Assembly: GCF_003667705.1 (NCBI RefSeq)
Contig: NZ_CP033019.1
Coordinates: forward strand, 1,674,001-1,738,000
Length of the DNA: 64,000 bases
Source of the DNA: Janthinobacterium agaricidamnosum
GTDB lineage: Bacteria > Pseudomonadota > Gammaproteobacteria > Burkholderiales > Burkholderiaceae_D
Reading direction: 5' to 3'
Positions within the stretch are counted from its first letter, which is position 1. Every line of letters begins with the position of its first letter. A program made the translations under genes and the position numbers. The notes beneath the pieces are model-generated. The model was not told the DNA's origin. It saw only the letters and a list, made by a program, of their open reading frames with translations, and ran no database searches. This document shows, one piece after another, positions 1-12,698 of the stretch.

Positions 1-2
1 AT

Positions 3-878
3 ACCTACCAGCGCTTCCTGCAAGCGGTGGCCAAGTTTCCCGCCGTGTGCGACGACTATAGCGACGGGCGCAACGCGGACGCCATCTGCCGCCACAGCCT
101 GGCCACCATGTTCGCCCATTTCGGGCAGGAAACGGGCGACCATAACGCCAGCAGCCCGCTGCCGCAATGGCGCCAGGGCTTGAAGTATTTGCGCGAACTG
201 GGCTGCGACGAGACGGGCGCCGGCTGCGGCTACAACGTCGAGTGCGCCGATCCCGTCTTCAACAAGGTATGGACGTGCGGCAAGAATGCCGACGGCAGCT
301 TCAAGAAGTATTTCGGCCGCGGCGCCAAGCAGCTGTCGTACAACTACAACTACGGCCCGTTCTCGCAAGCGATGCATGACGGCGACCAGTCCGTGCTGCT
401 GAAAAATCCGGACCTTGTCGCCTCGACCTGGCTGAACCTGGCGTCGGCCACGTTCTTCTTTGTCTATCCGCAACCGCCGAAACCATCGATGCTGCACGTG
501 CTCGACGGCACCTGGGTGCCGAACGCGGCCGATACGACGGCAGGCGCGGGCAATAACTTTGCCACCACCATCATGATCATCAACGCCGAATGCGGGCAGG
601 GCACGGAAAAGCAGGCCGCGCAAAACCGTATCGATTACTACAAGCAGTTTGCCGCCGACATGGGCTGGGATTATTCCGGCGAACAGCTGTCCTGCGCCAA
701 CATGCAACGCTTCACCCCGGCCAGTTCCGCTGCCTACAACATCTACTGGGAAAAGAACTGGAGCGCCGGTGGCGAGAACCAATGCCAGCTGGTCAGCTAT
801 CAAACCCCGTACAGCGCCTTGCTGGCGGGGAACTACGTGAAATGCGTGGAAGCCAACTGGAATGTGAAGTTGCAGTAG
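3..878 (+). CDS. GH19 family chitinase, 5'-truncated by window edge
   Basis: The reading frame is open from base 3 and ends at a TAG at 876-878, so the true start lies upstream; 291 residues are visible. It would hydrolyse beta-1,4 bonds in chitin outside the cell. The GH19 hallmarks are present: a QETGDH segment that corresponds to the HETG catalytic-acid region of the family, and a YFGRGAKQLSYNYNYG segment, which is the family's signature substrate-cleft loop. The C-terminal part has several Cys residues, as expected for a secreted, disulfide-bonded enzyme. A GTG at 27 could be read as a start, but family similarity runs through it, so I treat it as internal. A GH18 chitinase follows 102 bp downstream on the same strand, making a two-enzyme chitin locus. 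Confidence 0.88.
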   Translation, partial: TYQRFLQAVAKFPAVCDDYSDGRNADAICRHSLATMFAHFGQETGDHNASSPLPQWRQGLKYLRELGCDETGAGCGYNVECADPVFNKVWTCGKNADGSFKKYFGRGAKQLSYNYNYGPFSQAMHDGDQSVLLKNPDLVASTWLNLASATFFFVYPQPPKPSMLHVLDGTWVPNAADTTAGAGNNFATTIMIINAECGQGTEKQAAQNRIDYYKQFAADMGWDYSGEQLSCANMQRFTPASSAAYNIYWEKNWSAGGENQCQLVSYQTPYSALLAGNYVKCVEANWNVKLQ

Positions 879-921
879 CAGTAAAGGCAGGAAAGCCGGC
901 CAGGGATAACAGTTGACAAGA

Positions 922-935
922 GCCCCTCGAGGGGC
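922..935. repeat. short GC palindrome between the chitinases
   Basis: A perfect 14-base palindrome (GCCCCTC/GAGGGGC) sits in the 102-bp gap between the two chitinase genes. AGAG and CTCT outside it could lengthen the stem. There is no T-run, so this is at most a weak terminator or an mRNA-stabilising hairpin. Confidence 0.35.
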
Positions 936-980
936 CTGCAACAGCTCTCGATGTAAAACCATAACGGAGACCAATACAAC

Positions 981-3365
<2,385 letters not shown>

Positions 3366-3388
3366 GTTGAATCCGGCAGGGTAAACAG

Positions 3389-3420
3389 AAAAGGGCGGAA
3401 CCGGGGTTCCGCCCTTTTTT
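3389..3420. terminator. bidirectional rho-independent terminator
   Basis: The stem AAGGGCGGAAC pairs with GTTCCGCCCTT around a short loop, with an A-run on the left and a T-run on the right. It lies between the converging GH18 chitinase and maltoporin-like genes and can serve both. Confidence 0.9.
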
Positions 3421-3421
3421 C

Positions 3422-3448
3422 GGGGTCTGACCCGTCGGGTCTGACCCC
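3422..3448. repeat. 27-bp near-palindrome, copy 1 (GGGGTCTGACCCG arm)
   Basis: The arms GGGGTCTGACCCG and CGGGTCTGACCCC flank a single T and match as inverted repeats except at one position. Closely related 27-bp elements occur at 6421 and 14878. The 3' flank CAGCCTTTGC is shared with the copy at 14878, so the repeat unit may be longer than the palindrome. Confidence 0.8.
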
Positions 3449-3474
3449 AGCCTTTGCTTCTGGGTTGTTTCAGC

Positions 3475-4743
3475 TTAAAACCACGTCTCTACCTGGAAAC
3501 CATAGGAAGTACCGCTGGTATTGTTGTTGTAGATCGGGCCGCCGTTGTTCGACGCATTGACCGAGGCGGTGGCCGCATCGTTCCATTTGCCGTAGGTCAC
3601 GAAAGCGCGCAACTCGGGACGCGACCACAGGCCAGGACCGGCCGAGATCGTCGGGGCGATGGTCAGCTTGGTCAGGCGCTTGGCCGGCAGGCCGCCCGCT
3701 TGCGTCACGCGGTCCGTGCCCAGTTCGCCCACCAGCTTGAAGTTGTTGGTGAACGCGTACACGGGACGCACGCCGACCGAGGTCCAGGTCGAGGAACCGT
3801 TGGCGTTCGATTCGTCTTTTTGCCACAGGGCGACGAATTCCATGCCGAAGTTGGCCATCGGCTGGATCGCCATGTCATTGAAGATGCGCGTGCGTTTCAC
3901 GTCCGAACCGAAATTGGTGTCGCCCGACGCGCCGAACTGCGCGCCCTTGCCGGTGCCAGGACCGACGCCGTACTGCACGCCGAAGGTATTGCCGCCGCCG
4001 AACACTTTCGCCTGGCGGTGGAAGGCCGACAATTGCCAGCCGTTATGCTTCTGGCCGTAAGCGTCGTTGTCCTTGCCTTCGCCGATGATGTAGGTCGCGG
4101 CCAGGTCCAGGGTGCCGTTTTCATTGACGGGAATCTCGCCGTAGATGAAGTTCTGGCGCACGGCCGACTTGGTGCTGACGACGCCGGTCTTCGACACGGT
4201 GTTGATGTCGTTGTCCTTGAAGAAAGCGTACGAGAATTTACCGGGGCCGGCAGGAATGCGGTCCAGGCCGGCGCCCGTGCCGTTCATGTTGATGTACTGC
4301 AAGTCCAGCATGTGAATGTCAGGACGGTAGTAGAAGCGCTTGCCGATCCAGGCAGTGCCGCCGTTCAGGAAATCGAGTCCCTGTGCTTCGACATAGGCCT
4401 TGACGATGCCCAGTTTGTTGTCGCCGAAATCCGAGTTGGGCGCGTAAGCGTTGACCCAGATGGTGGCCAGGTAGTTCACGCCGCCGGACTGGGCGACGGA
4501 CTTGGTGTAGCCGAATTCCGTATAGGCGTCGCACTCATTGCCCAGACGATATTTCATGGTATTGCCGCCCAGACCGAAGCAGCCTTGCGAACCGCCGCCG
4601 CCCGAGGTATTGCTGCCGGCGCCGGCGCGCAAGTAGCCATGGAAGCCTTCGGCGTCGCTTGGGTACATGGGGTCGGCCATGGCGGAAGCGCTGGCAATGG
4701 CCAGGAGCAGGGCAGGTAAAGTTTTCAATGCAGTGCGATTCAT
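3475..4743 (-). CDS. lamB: maltoporin (LamB) family carbohydrate porin
   Basis: This 422-residue outer-membrane porin would let sugars or polyols diffuse into the periplasm. It has a signal peptide (about residues 1-25, ending ASAMA), followed by GFHGYLRAGAGSNT, the typical first strand of LamB-family 18-strand barrels. The C-terminus ends in an aromatic residue (ETWF), as barrel proteins do. The start at 4743 is chosen because GGAGA lies just upstream and the signal peptide begins there; an in-frame extension to 4905 has no signal-like start. It is transcribed divergently from the polyol ABC operon, with a shared 311-bp control region. The substrate is therefore more likely the operon's polyol or an oligosaccharide than strictly maltodextrin. 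Confidence 0.85.
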   Translation of the reverse strand: MNRTALKTLPALLLAIASASAMADPMYPSDAEGFHGYLRAGAGSNTSGGGGSQGCFGLGGNTMKYRLGNECDAYTEFGYTKSVAQSGGVNYLATIWVNAYAPNSDFGDNKLGIVKAYVEAQGLDFLNGGTAWIGKRFYYRPDIHMLDLQYINMNGTGAGLDRIPAGPGKFSYAFFKDNDINTVSKTGVVSTKSAVRQNFIYGEIPVNENGTLDLAATYIIGEGKDNDAYGQKHNGWQLSAFHRQAKVFGGGNTFGVQYGVGPGTGKGAQFGASGDTNFGSDVKRTRIFNDMAIQPMANFGMEFVALWQKDESNANGSSTWTSVGVRPVYAFTNNFKLVGELGTDRVTQAGGLPAKRLTKLTIAPTISAGPGLWSRPELRAFVTYGKWNDAATASVNASNNGGPIYNNNTSGTSYGFQVETWF

Positions 4744-4872
4744 GCGGTCTCCAGAAGAATGTTGGTGGTAGCGGTGGCGCCCCGAAAGGCCGGTCACCGC
4801 ACACGGTCTAATGCCGAAAACCAAGTCTAGCAGCGCTTTTTTAACCACCCTGATACAAATCGAACAAGTACC

Positions 4873-4977
4873 GATACTTTCTTTCAAAGTGTTGTTTTTA
4901 CTCAATATCGATACTCTGGTGCATGGAGGGGGTGCAAAAGAGTATCGAATTGCGGTTTTGGAGTATCAGAAAGTATC
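4873..4977. promoter_or_regulatory. candidate AraC-type operator array (AGTATC/GATACT)
   Basis: The 311-bp gap between the divergent lamB-like and mtlE-like genes carries GATACT at 4873 and 4910 and AGTATC at 4941, 4962 and 4972. The last three are spaced 21 and 10 bp apart, i.e. whole helical turns, as AraC-family half-sites usually are. Two AraC-family regulators are encoded at the end of the operon. Binding by them is an inference; the repeats themselves are seen directly. Confidence 0.5.
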
Positions 4978-5054
4978 AAAGTCCGGTGCTACATTGTGGT
5001 CGTGGTGCTAAGTACCTGAGCATTGCCAACGACAAAAAACACTGGAGACACATA

Positions 5055-6365
5055 ATGAAACGTTCCGCCATTGCCGCGCTGTGCGCCGGCGCGCTCTGCC
5101 TCAGCTCGTCCGCTTTTGCCGCAACCGACCTCGTCATCGCCACCGTCAACAACGGCCACATGATCGAAATGCAAAAGCTCAGCAAGTTCTTCGAGCAAGC
5201 CAATCCCGACATCAAGCTCAAGTGGGTGACCCTGGAAGAGGGTGTCTTGCGCCAGCGCATGACCACCGATATCGCCACCAAGGGCGGCCAGTTCGACGTG
5301 ATGACCATCGGCCTGTATGAAACGCCCATCTGGGGCAAGAAAAACTGGCTGATCCCGATCAAGCCGGACGCCAAATACGATATCGACGATCTGCTGCCCG
5401 CCATCCGCGAGGGACTGTCCGGCGACGGCAAGCTGTACGCGTCGCCGTTCTATGGCGAAAGCTCGATGATCATGTACCGCAGCGACCTGGTCAAAAAGGC
5501 GGGCGTGACGATCGAAGACCGCCCCAGCTGGAACCAGTTGCGCGACGTGGCGGCCAAGCTGCACGATCCGGCCAACGGCGTGTACGGCATCTGCCTGCGC
5601 GGCAAGCCGGGCTGGGGCGACAACATGGCGCTGATCACCACCATGGCCAATTCCTACGGCGGCCAGCTGTTCGACATGCAATGGAAACCGCAATTTACCA
5701 GCAAGCCGTGGAAGGATGCGGTCACCATGTACGTCGACCTGATGAAGAAATACGGCCCGCCGGGCGCGGCCGCCAACAGTTTCAATGAAAACCTCGCGCT
5801 GTTCAACCAGGGCAAGTGCGGCATCTGGATCGACGCGACGATCGCCGCCTCCTTCATCACCGACCCGAAACAGAGCAAGGTGGCCGACAAGGTGGCGTTC
5901 GCCCAGTCGCCCGTCGGCGTGACGGAGCGGGGCGCCAACTGGCTGTGGATCTGGTCGCTGGCCATCCCGTCGAGCTCGAAGCATCCGAACGAGGCGCAGC
6001 GCTTCATCAACTGGGCCACCTCGCCCGATTACGTGAAACTGGTGGCCAAGGAAACGAGCTGGGCGAACGTGCCGACGGGCACGCGCAAGTCGACGTATGC
6101 GAGCCCCGAGTTCCAGAAAGTGGCGAAATTTGCCGCCGCCGAAGGCAAGGCCCTGGCCACCACGCGCGCCGTGCAAAGCACCTTGCCGCCGTCGCCGTAC
6201 GTGGGCGTGCAATTCGCGTCGATTCCCGAATTCCAGGTGATCGGCGTAGCCGCCGGCCAGCAGATGGCGGCAGCGCTGCTGGGCAAGGTGACGGTGGAGC
6301 AGGCGCTGGAGTTGTCGCAGCAGACGGCGGAACGCGAGATGCGCAAGGGCGGGTATTACAAGTAA
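5055..6365 (+). CDS. mtlE: polyol ABC transporter, periplasmic substrate-binding protein
   Basis: This 436-residue extracellular solute-binding protein has a Sec signal peptide (MKRSAIAALCAGALC..., cleavage near AFA-AT). The body reads as the family 1 sugar/polyol binding protein of the SmoE/MtlE group. The ATG at 5055 has GGAGA seven bases upstream; an in-frame extension from 4923 would bury the signal peptide. It heads the operon binding protein - permease - permease - ATPase - mannitol dehydrogenase - AraC, the same order as the mannitol/sorbitol/arabitol (mtlEFGKD) operon of pseudomonads. The 27-bp palindrome downstream may favour higher expression of this gene over the permeases. The exact polyol cannot be read from the sequence. 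Confidence 0.85.
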   Translation: MKRSAIAALCAGALCLSSSAFAATDLVIATVNNGHMIEMQKLSKFFEQANPDIKLKWVTLEEGVLRQRMTTDIATKGGQFDVMTIGLYETPIWGKKNWLIPIKPDAKYDIDDLLPAIREGLSGDGKLYASPFYGESSMIMYRSDLVKKAGVTIEDRPSWNQLRDVAAKLHDPANGVYGICLRGKPGWGDNMALITTMANSYGGQLFDMQWKPQFTSKPWKDAVTMYVDLMKKYGPPGAAANSFNENLALFNQGKCGIWIDATIAASFITDPKQSKVADKVAFAQSPVGVTERGANWLWIWSLAIPSSSKHPNEAQRFINWATSPDYVKLVAKETSWANVPTGTRKSTYASPEFQKVAKFAAAEGKALATTRAVQSTLPPSPYVGVQFASIPEFQVIGVAAGQQMAAALLGKVTVEQALELSQQTAEREMRKGGYYK

Positions 6366-6420
6366 GACTTTTCTTGCCGTCTGGTTTATCAACAGGCGAA
6401 GAGATTGGTGGCTTAAAACT

Positions 6421-6447
6421 GGGGTCAGACCCGACGGGTCTGACCCC
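6421..6447. repeat. 27-bp perfect palindrome, copy 2, between mtlE and mtlF
   Basis: The arms GGGGTCAGACCCG and CGGGTCTGACCCC form a perfect 13-bp inverted repeat around one A. It lies in the 126-bp gap between the binding protein and the first permease. A stable hairpin here could stabilise the upstream mRNA, as REP elements do in some binding-protein operons. Related copies are at 3422 and 14878. Confidence 0.85.
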
Positions 6448-6491
6448 GGATTTCTGTTGATGATCATTCCCTCACGTCCCAAGAGTATCCT

Positions 6492-7352
6492 ATGAAACGC
6501 ATTATCCCCCGGACTTTGCTGACGCCGGCCGTGCTTGCCGTCTCCGTCATTTCCGTGATCCCGTTATTGATCACCCTGTATTACGCGTTCATGCGCTATT
6601 CCATGCTCGATCCGAGCGGCCATCCTTTCCATGGCCTGGCCAATTTCCACTTTTTCTTTACCGATGCCTCGTTCCTGCCGGCCTTGCAGAACACGTTTAC
6701 CTTGCTGTTTTCCGTCATGCTGATCACGGTGGTGCTGGGCACGGCGCTGGGGTTGCTGATCAATGAAGCGTTCCCGGGGCGCGCCATCGTGCGCGTGCTG
6801 CTGATTTCGCCGTTTCTCGTCATGCCGGCCGTCAATGCCCTGATGTGGAAGAACATGCTGCTCAATCCGATCTACGGCCTGTTTGCGCAGATCAGCCTCT
6901 TCTTTGGCGCCACGCCCGTCGACTGGCTGTCGGCCCACCCCCTGTTTTCCATCATCATGATGGTCTCGTGGCAATGGCTGCCGTTTGCCTGCCTGATTTT
7001 CATGACGGCCCTGCAATCGATGGACCGCGAACAGCTGGAGGCGGCGCGCATGGATGGCGCCACCTACCTGCAGCAGTTGCGCTATCTCTACATACCCCAC
7101 CTGGGCCGCGCCGTGTCGGTGGTGCTGATGATCGAGATGATCTTTTTGCTGTCGATTTTTGCGGAAATCTTTACCACCACGGGCGGCGGTCCCGGATTCG
7201 ACACGACGACCATCACCTTCATGATCTATCAGCAGGCACTGCTGTCGTATGACGTGGGAGCGGCCTCGGCCGGCGCCCTGTTCGCCGTGCTCATCGCCAA
7301 CATCGCCGCCTTCTTCCTGATGCGCGTCATCGGCAAGAATCTGTCGAAATAA
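6492..7352 (+). CDS. mtlF: polyol ABC transporter, permease 1
   Basis: This 286-residue inner-membrane permease of the MalF-like binding-protein-dependent family has about six hydrophobic segments. Its cytoplasmic EAA loop reads EQLEAARMDGATYLQQ, the contact site for the ATPase. Its stop codon overlaps the ribosome-binding site of the second permease, so the two are translationally close. With its partner it forms the membrane channel of the transporter. Confidence 0.88.
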   Translation: MKRIIPRTLLTPAVLAVSVISVIPLLITLYYAFMRYSMLDPSGHPFHGLANFHFFFTDASFLPALQNTFTLLFSVMLITVVLGTALGLLINEAFPGRAIVRVLLISPFLVMPAVNALMWKNMLLNPIYGLFAQISLFFGATPVDWLSAHPLFSIIMMVSWQWLPFACLIFMTALQSMDREQLEAARMDGATYLQQLRYLYIPHLGRAVSVVLMIEMIFLLSIFAEIFTTTGGGPGFDTTTITFMIYQQALLSYDVGAASAGALFAVLIANIAAFFLMRVIGKNLSK

Positions 7353-7362
7353 GGAGACCTTG

Positions 7363-8181
7363 ATGCATAGCAAACTCAATCTGTATGGCCGCACGGCCGC
7401 CGCCTGGCTGTGCGCGCTGCTGCTGTTCTTTCCCATCTTCTGGCTGGGCCTGATGGCCTTCAAGACGGAAGGGCAAGCCATCGCCACGCCGCCGCTGCTG
7501 TTTTTCACGCCGACCCTGGACAGCTTCCGTGAAGTGCTGGCGCGCGACAATTACTTCGGCTACGCGTGGAACTCGCTGTTTACCAGCGTGGTATCGACGG
7601 CCATCGGCCTCTTGATCGCCATCCCGGCCGCCTATTCGATGGCCTTCTTTCCCACGGGCGGCACCATCGGCTTGCTGAAATTCATGCTCAGTTCGCGCTA
7701 CATGCCCGGCGTGGGCGCGCTGATGCCCATCTATATCTGCTACCAGTACTTCGGCCTGCTCGATACGCGCATCGGCCTGACCATCATGTTCATGCTGATG
7801 AACCTGCCCATCATGATCTGGCTGCTGTACACGAGCATGAAGGAGCTGCCGCGCGAAATCCTCGAGGCCTCGCGCATGGACGGCGCCACCGTGTGGGATG
7901 AATTCCGCCACGTCGTGCTGCCCCTGTCCGTGGGCGGCATCGCTTCCACGGCCTTGGTCTGCATGGTGTGGTCGTGGAATGAATCGTTCTGGTCGCTGAA
8001 CCTGGGCGCCTCCAACGCGGGCACCCTGGCCTGGCTCATCGCTTCGTATTCGAGCCCGGAAGGTCTGTTCTGGGCCAAATTGTCGGCCGCTTCGCTGATG
8101 GCCATCGCGCCCATCATGGCACTGGGCTGGTTCTGCCAGAAACAATTGGTCCAGGGTATGACCTTCGGCGCTGTTAAGTAA
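7363..8181 (+). CDS. mtlG: polyol ABC transporter, permease 2
   Basis: This 272-residue permease of the MalG-like family carries the EAA motif EILEASRMDGATVWDE. It has six predicted membrane spans and pairs with the preceding permease. AAGGAG at 7351-7356 fixes the ATG at 7363; the TTG at 7360 is too close to it. The ATPase gene follows after 18 bp. Confidence 0.88.
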   Translation: MHSKLNLYGRTAAAWLCALLLFFPIFWLGLMAFKTEGQAIATPPLLFFTPTLDSFREVLARDNYFGYAWNSLFTSVVSTAIGLLIAIPAAYSMAFFPTGGTIGLLKFMLSSRYMPGVGALMPIYICYQYFGLLDTRIGLTIMFMLMNLPIMIWLLYTSMKELPREILEASRMDGATVWDEFRHVVLPLSVGGIASTALVCMVWSWNESFWSLNLGASNAGTLAWLIASYSSPEGLFWAKLSAASLMAIAPIMALGWFCQKQLVQGMTFGAVK

Positions 8182-8199
8182 ACACTATTGGATGACATC

Positions 8200-9248
8200 A
8201 TGGCTTACCTTCAACTGAGCAATATCGAGAAATTCTTTGGCGAGCACCGCGCCATCAAGGGCATCGACCTGGAGATCCAACAGGGCGAGTTCGTCGTCTT
8301 CGTCGGGCCGTCCGGCTGCGGCAAATCCACCCTGCTGCGCCTGATCGCGGGCCTGGAACCGATCGACGGCGGCAAGCTGTCGCTCGACGGGCGCGACATC
8401 ACGGCGCTGCCATCGTCCAAGCGCGACCTGGCGATGGTATTCCAGTCGTACGCGCTGTATCCGCACATGACGGTGTTCCAGAACATGTCGTTCGCGCTGA
8501 AACTGGCCGGCGTCGATCCGGCCATCATCCGCGAAAAAGTCGACAAGGCGGCCGCCATCCTCGACCTTGGGCGTTACCTGGAGCGCACGCCGAAGGAATT
8601 GTCGGGCGGCCAGCGCCAGCGGGTGGCCATCGGCCGCGCCATCGTGCGCGATCCGAAAGTGTTCCTGTTCGACGAGCCGCTGTCGAACCTCGATGCGGCC
8701 CTGCGCGTGCAGACGCGCATCGAGATCGCCAAGCTGCACCGCGAGCTGGGCGCCACCACCATCTATGTCACGCACGACCAGGTCGAGGCGATGACCCTGG
8801 CCGACCGCGTGGTGGTGCTGCGCGACGGCCAGATCGAGCAGCATGGCTCGCCATTGAAATTGTATGACCGCCCGGCGAACCGCTTCGTTGCGCAATTCAT
8901 CGGCACGCCCAGCATGAACGTGGTGCCCGCCGATGCGGCGCCGCAGCTGCTGGCGCAGGCGGGCAGCGCGGCGCAGGCGGACGGCTTTGTCGGCATCCGC
9001 CCCGAACACGTGCACCTGGGCGCGGCGCAGCCGGGCAGCGTGCCCGTCACCGTCGACCTGGTAGAGTCCTTGGGCGTGGAAACGCTGACCTATGTGCGCC
9101 TGCCGAACAATGTGCAGGTGGTGTCGCGCGGCGCGGAGCGTAGCAGCCTGCAGCCGGGCCAGCAGACGCACCTGACGTTCGAGCCGGGCTTCGTCCATTA
9201 TTTCGACCGCGCCGGCAAGACCTACGCGGCGGCGAAAGGAGCGCTGTA

Positions 9249-9249
<1 letters not shown>
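8200..9249 (+). CDS. mtlK: polyol ABC transporter, ATP-binding protein
   Basis: This 349-residue ATPase of the MalK/UgpC/SmoK group energises uptake. Walker A is GPSGCGKSTLLR, the signature is LSGGQRQR, Walker B is VFLFDEPLSNLD, and the H-loop is VTHDQ. The C-terminal third is the TOBE-type regulatory domain of the MalK branch (GIRPEHV segment). The ATG at 8200 gives the family's usual MAYLQL-type start; an in-frame TTG at 8188 is less likely. Its stop overlaps the dehydrogenase start by one base (TAATG), indicating coupled translation. Confidence 0.9.
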
Positions 9250-10724
<1,475 letters not shown>

Positions 10725-10739
10725 CGGGGAGGGCGCGCC

Positions 10740-11645
10740 ATGCCACCGTCGTTGCCGCAGATGGAGCTGGAACAGCAGCGCGACGCCACGCCCGGCTTCG
10801 AGCCGAAAGGCAGTTTCGGCTTCATCCGCTACCTCGAGCACGGCTTTCCGAATGCGCTGGTGCGCTGGCACTATCACGACGAGTACGAACTGCACCTGAT
10901 CGTCGAGAGCAGCGGCAAGGTCTTTGTCGGCGACTACATCGGTCAGTTCACGCCTGGCCACCTGGTGCTGACGGGGCCGCGCGTGCCGCACAACTGGGTC
11001 TCGCTCGACACGCCGGCCGAGGGCGTGGCCCTGCGCGACATGGTGATCCAGTTCGGCCATGCGCCGCTGGCGTCGATGGCGGCCGCCATTCCCGAATTGA
11101 AGGGCATCTTCCCGCTGCTGCAGCGCGCCCTGCACGGCGTGGAATTCTTTGGCGTCAGCGAACAGTCGCTGCGGCGCTTCCGGCGAATCCGCGACACGAG
11201 CGGCCTGCCGCGCTTCATCGAATTTCTCACCCTGCTGGGAGAACTGGCGCAGACCAGCGACTACCAGCTGCTGTCGACGGTGCCCATGCAGTCGAGCGAC
11301 GACGACGTGGCGCTGGCGCGCATCAGCTCCGCCATCAACTTCATCGTGCACAATTACAGCAGCCAGTTCTCGCTGAAACAGCTGGCCGAGCAGGTGGACA
11401 TGCCAGAGCGGACCTTTTCGCGCTTCTTTCGCAGCGCCACGGGCAACAGCTTCACGGATTTCGTCAACCGCCTGCGCATCAACAAGGCGTGCCAGCTGCT
11501 GATGGAGACAGAGCGCTATGTGAGCAACATCTGCTACGAGGCGGGTTTTAACAATGTGGCCAATTTCAACCGGCGCTTCCTGGAATTGAAGGGCATGACG
11601 CCGAAGGAGTTTCGCCAGCAGGCGCTGGGCCGTTTTGGCGAGTGA
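10740..11645 (+). CDS. AraC-family regulator of the polyol operon, copy 1
   Basis: This 301-residue protein has an N-terminal cupin sensor (RWHYHDEYELHLIV) and a C-terminal double helix-turn-helix of AraC type (residues about 195-295, ending GFNNVANFNRRFLELKGMTP). Length and architecture match MtlR, the activator of the pseudomonad mannitol operon. It starts 15 bp after the dehydrogenase and probably belongs to the same transcript. The next gene is a close paralogue. The likely target is the AGTATC array upstream of the binding-protein gene. Confidence 0.85.
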   Translation: MPPSLPQMELEQQRDATPGFEPKGSFGFIRYLEHGFPNALVRWHYHDEYELHLIVESSGKVFVGDYIGQFTPGHLVLTGPRVPHNWVSLDTPAEGVALRDMVIQFGHAPLASMAAAIPELKGIFPLLQRALHGVEFFGVSEQSLRRFRRIRDTSGLPRFIEFLTLLGELAQTSDYQLLSTVPMQSSDDDVALARISSAINFIVHNYSSQFSLKQLAEQVDMPERTFSRFFRSATGNSFTDFVNRLRINKACQLLMETERYVSNICYEAGFNNVANFNRRFLELKGMTPKEFRQQALGRFGE

Positions 11646-11700
11646 AGCTTTTTGAGGTACATTCGATGGCACGGGCGGGGACAGCCTGAGAGAGACAAGC

Positions 11701-12627
11701 ATGGAACACCTATGGCACAAGGACAGCGAGCGCAAGGCGCCCGAGCTGGAACGCGAAAGCTACGACGGCATCATCAATTACCTGGAACATGGCTATCCCA
11801 GCTCGCGCGTGCGCTGGCACTGCCATGAAGAGTATGAGCTGCACCTGATCGTCGCCACCAGCGGGCGCCTGTTCGTGGGCGACTATATCGGCGAATTCTC
11901 GCCCGGCCACCTGGTGCTGACGGGCCCGCGCCTGCCGCACAACTGGATTTCCAACGTGATGCCGGATGGCGGCGTGGCCCTGCGCGACATGATCGTGCAG
12001 TTCGCCCATGCGCCGCTGGCCGGCGCCGCGCGCGTGATTCCCGAATTGCGCGAACTGCTGCCGCTGCTCGAACGCTCCAGCTATGGCGTGGAGTTTTTCG
12101 ACATGGGCCACGAGGCCGAGCGCCACCTGGCGCGCATCCGCGCCACGCATGGGGCCGAGCGCTTCGCCGAATTCGTGCAATTAATGAGCAAGCTGGCGCG
12201 CACGGCCAACTACCGTTTGCTGTCGAGCGCTTCCCTGCGCTCCTACGACGATGACGCCACCCTGGCCAAGGTCAATTCCGTCCTCAACTACATCACGGAC
12301 AATTACCGCGAGCCGATTTCGGCGGAAATGCTGGCCGAGCAGGTGGGCATGTCGCTGAGTAAATTCTCGCGCTTCTTCCGCAAGGCGACGGGCAACAGCT
12401 TTACGGATTTCGTCAGCCGGCTGCGCATCAACAAGGCGTGCCAGCTGCTGATGGACACCGACCAATACGTGTCGAACGTCTGCTACGACGTGGGTTTCCA
12501 GAACGTGGCCAACTTCAACCGCCGCTTCCTGCAGGTGAAGGGCGTCACGCCCAAGGAATTCCGGCGCCAGGCCGATGGCCGCTTCGGCGGCATCGGCGGA
12601 CCTGTTGCGGATACGCCACTGGCGTGA
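11701..12627 (+). CDS. AraC-family regulator, copy 2 (paralogue of the preceding gene)
   Basis: This 308-residue protein has the same cupin plus AraC HTH layout. It aligns with copy 1 along its whole length, and more than half of the residues look identical by eye (for example the shared segments EYELHLIV, GHLVLTGPR, TGNSFTDFV and LRINKACQLLM). The N-terminal 20 residues and the sensor pocket differ most. This suggests an old tandem duplication followed by divergence of the inducer response. It starts 55 bp after copy 1 on the same strand. Confidence 0.85.
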   Translation: MEHLWHKDSERKAPELERESYDGIINYLEHGYPSSRVRWHCHEEYELHLIVATSGRLFVGDYIGEFSPGHLVLTGPRLPHNWISNVMPDGGVALRDMIVQFAHAPLAGAARVIPELRELLPLLERSSYGVEFFDMGHEAERHLARIRATHGAERFAEFVQLMSKLARTANYRLLSSASLRSYDDDATLAKVNSVLNYITDNYREPISAEMLAEQVGMSLSKFSRFFRKATGNSFTDFVSRLRINKACQLLMDTDQYVSNVCYDVGFQNVANFNRRFLQVKGVTPKEFRRQADGRFGGIGGPVADTPLA

Positions 12628-12698
12628 CGGCTGTCATGGGCTTGTCACTTTGAGCAGTTACTCTCCACGGCTTCAACCCCACCTTAGCCGAGGAATGC

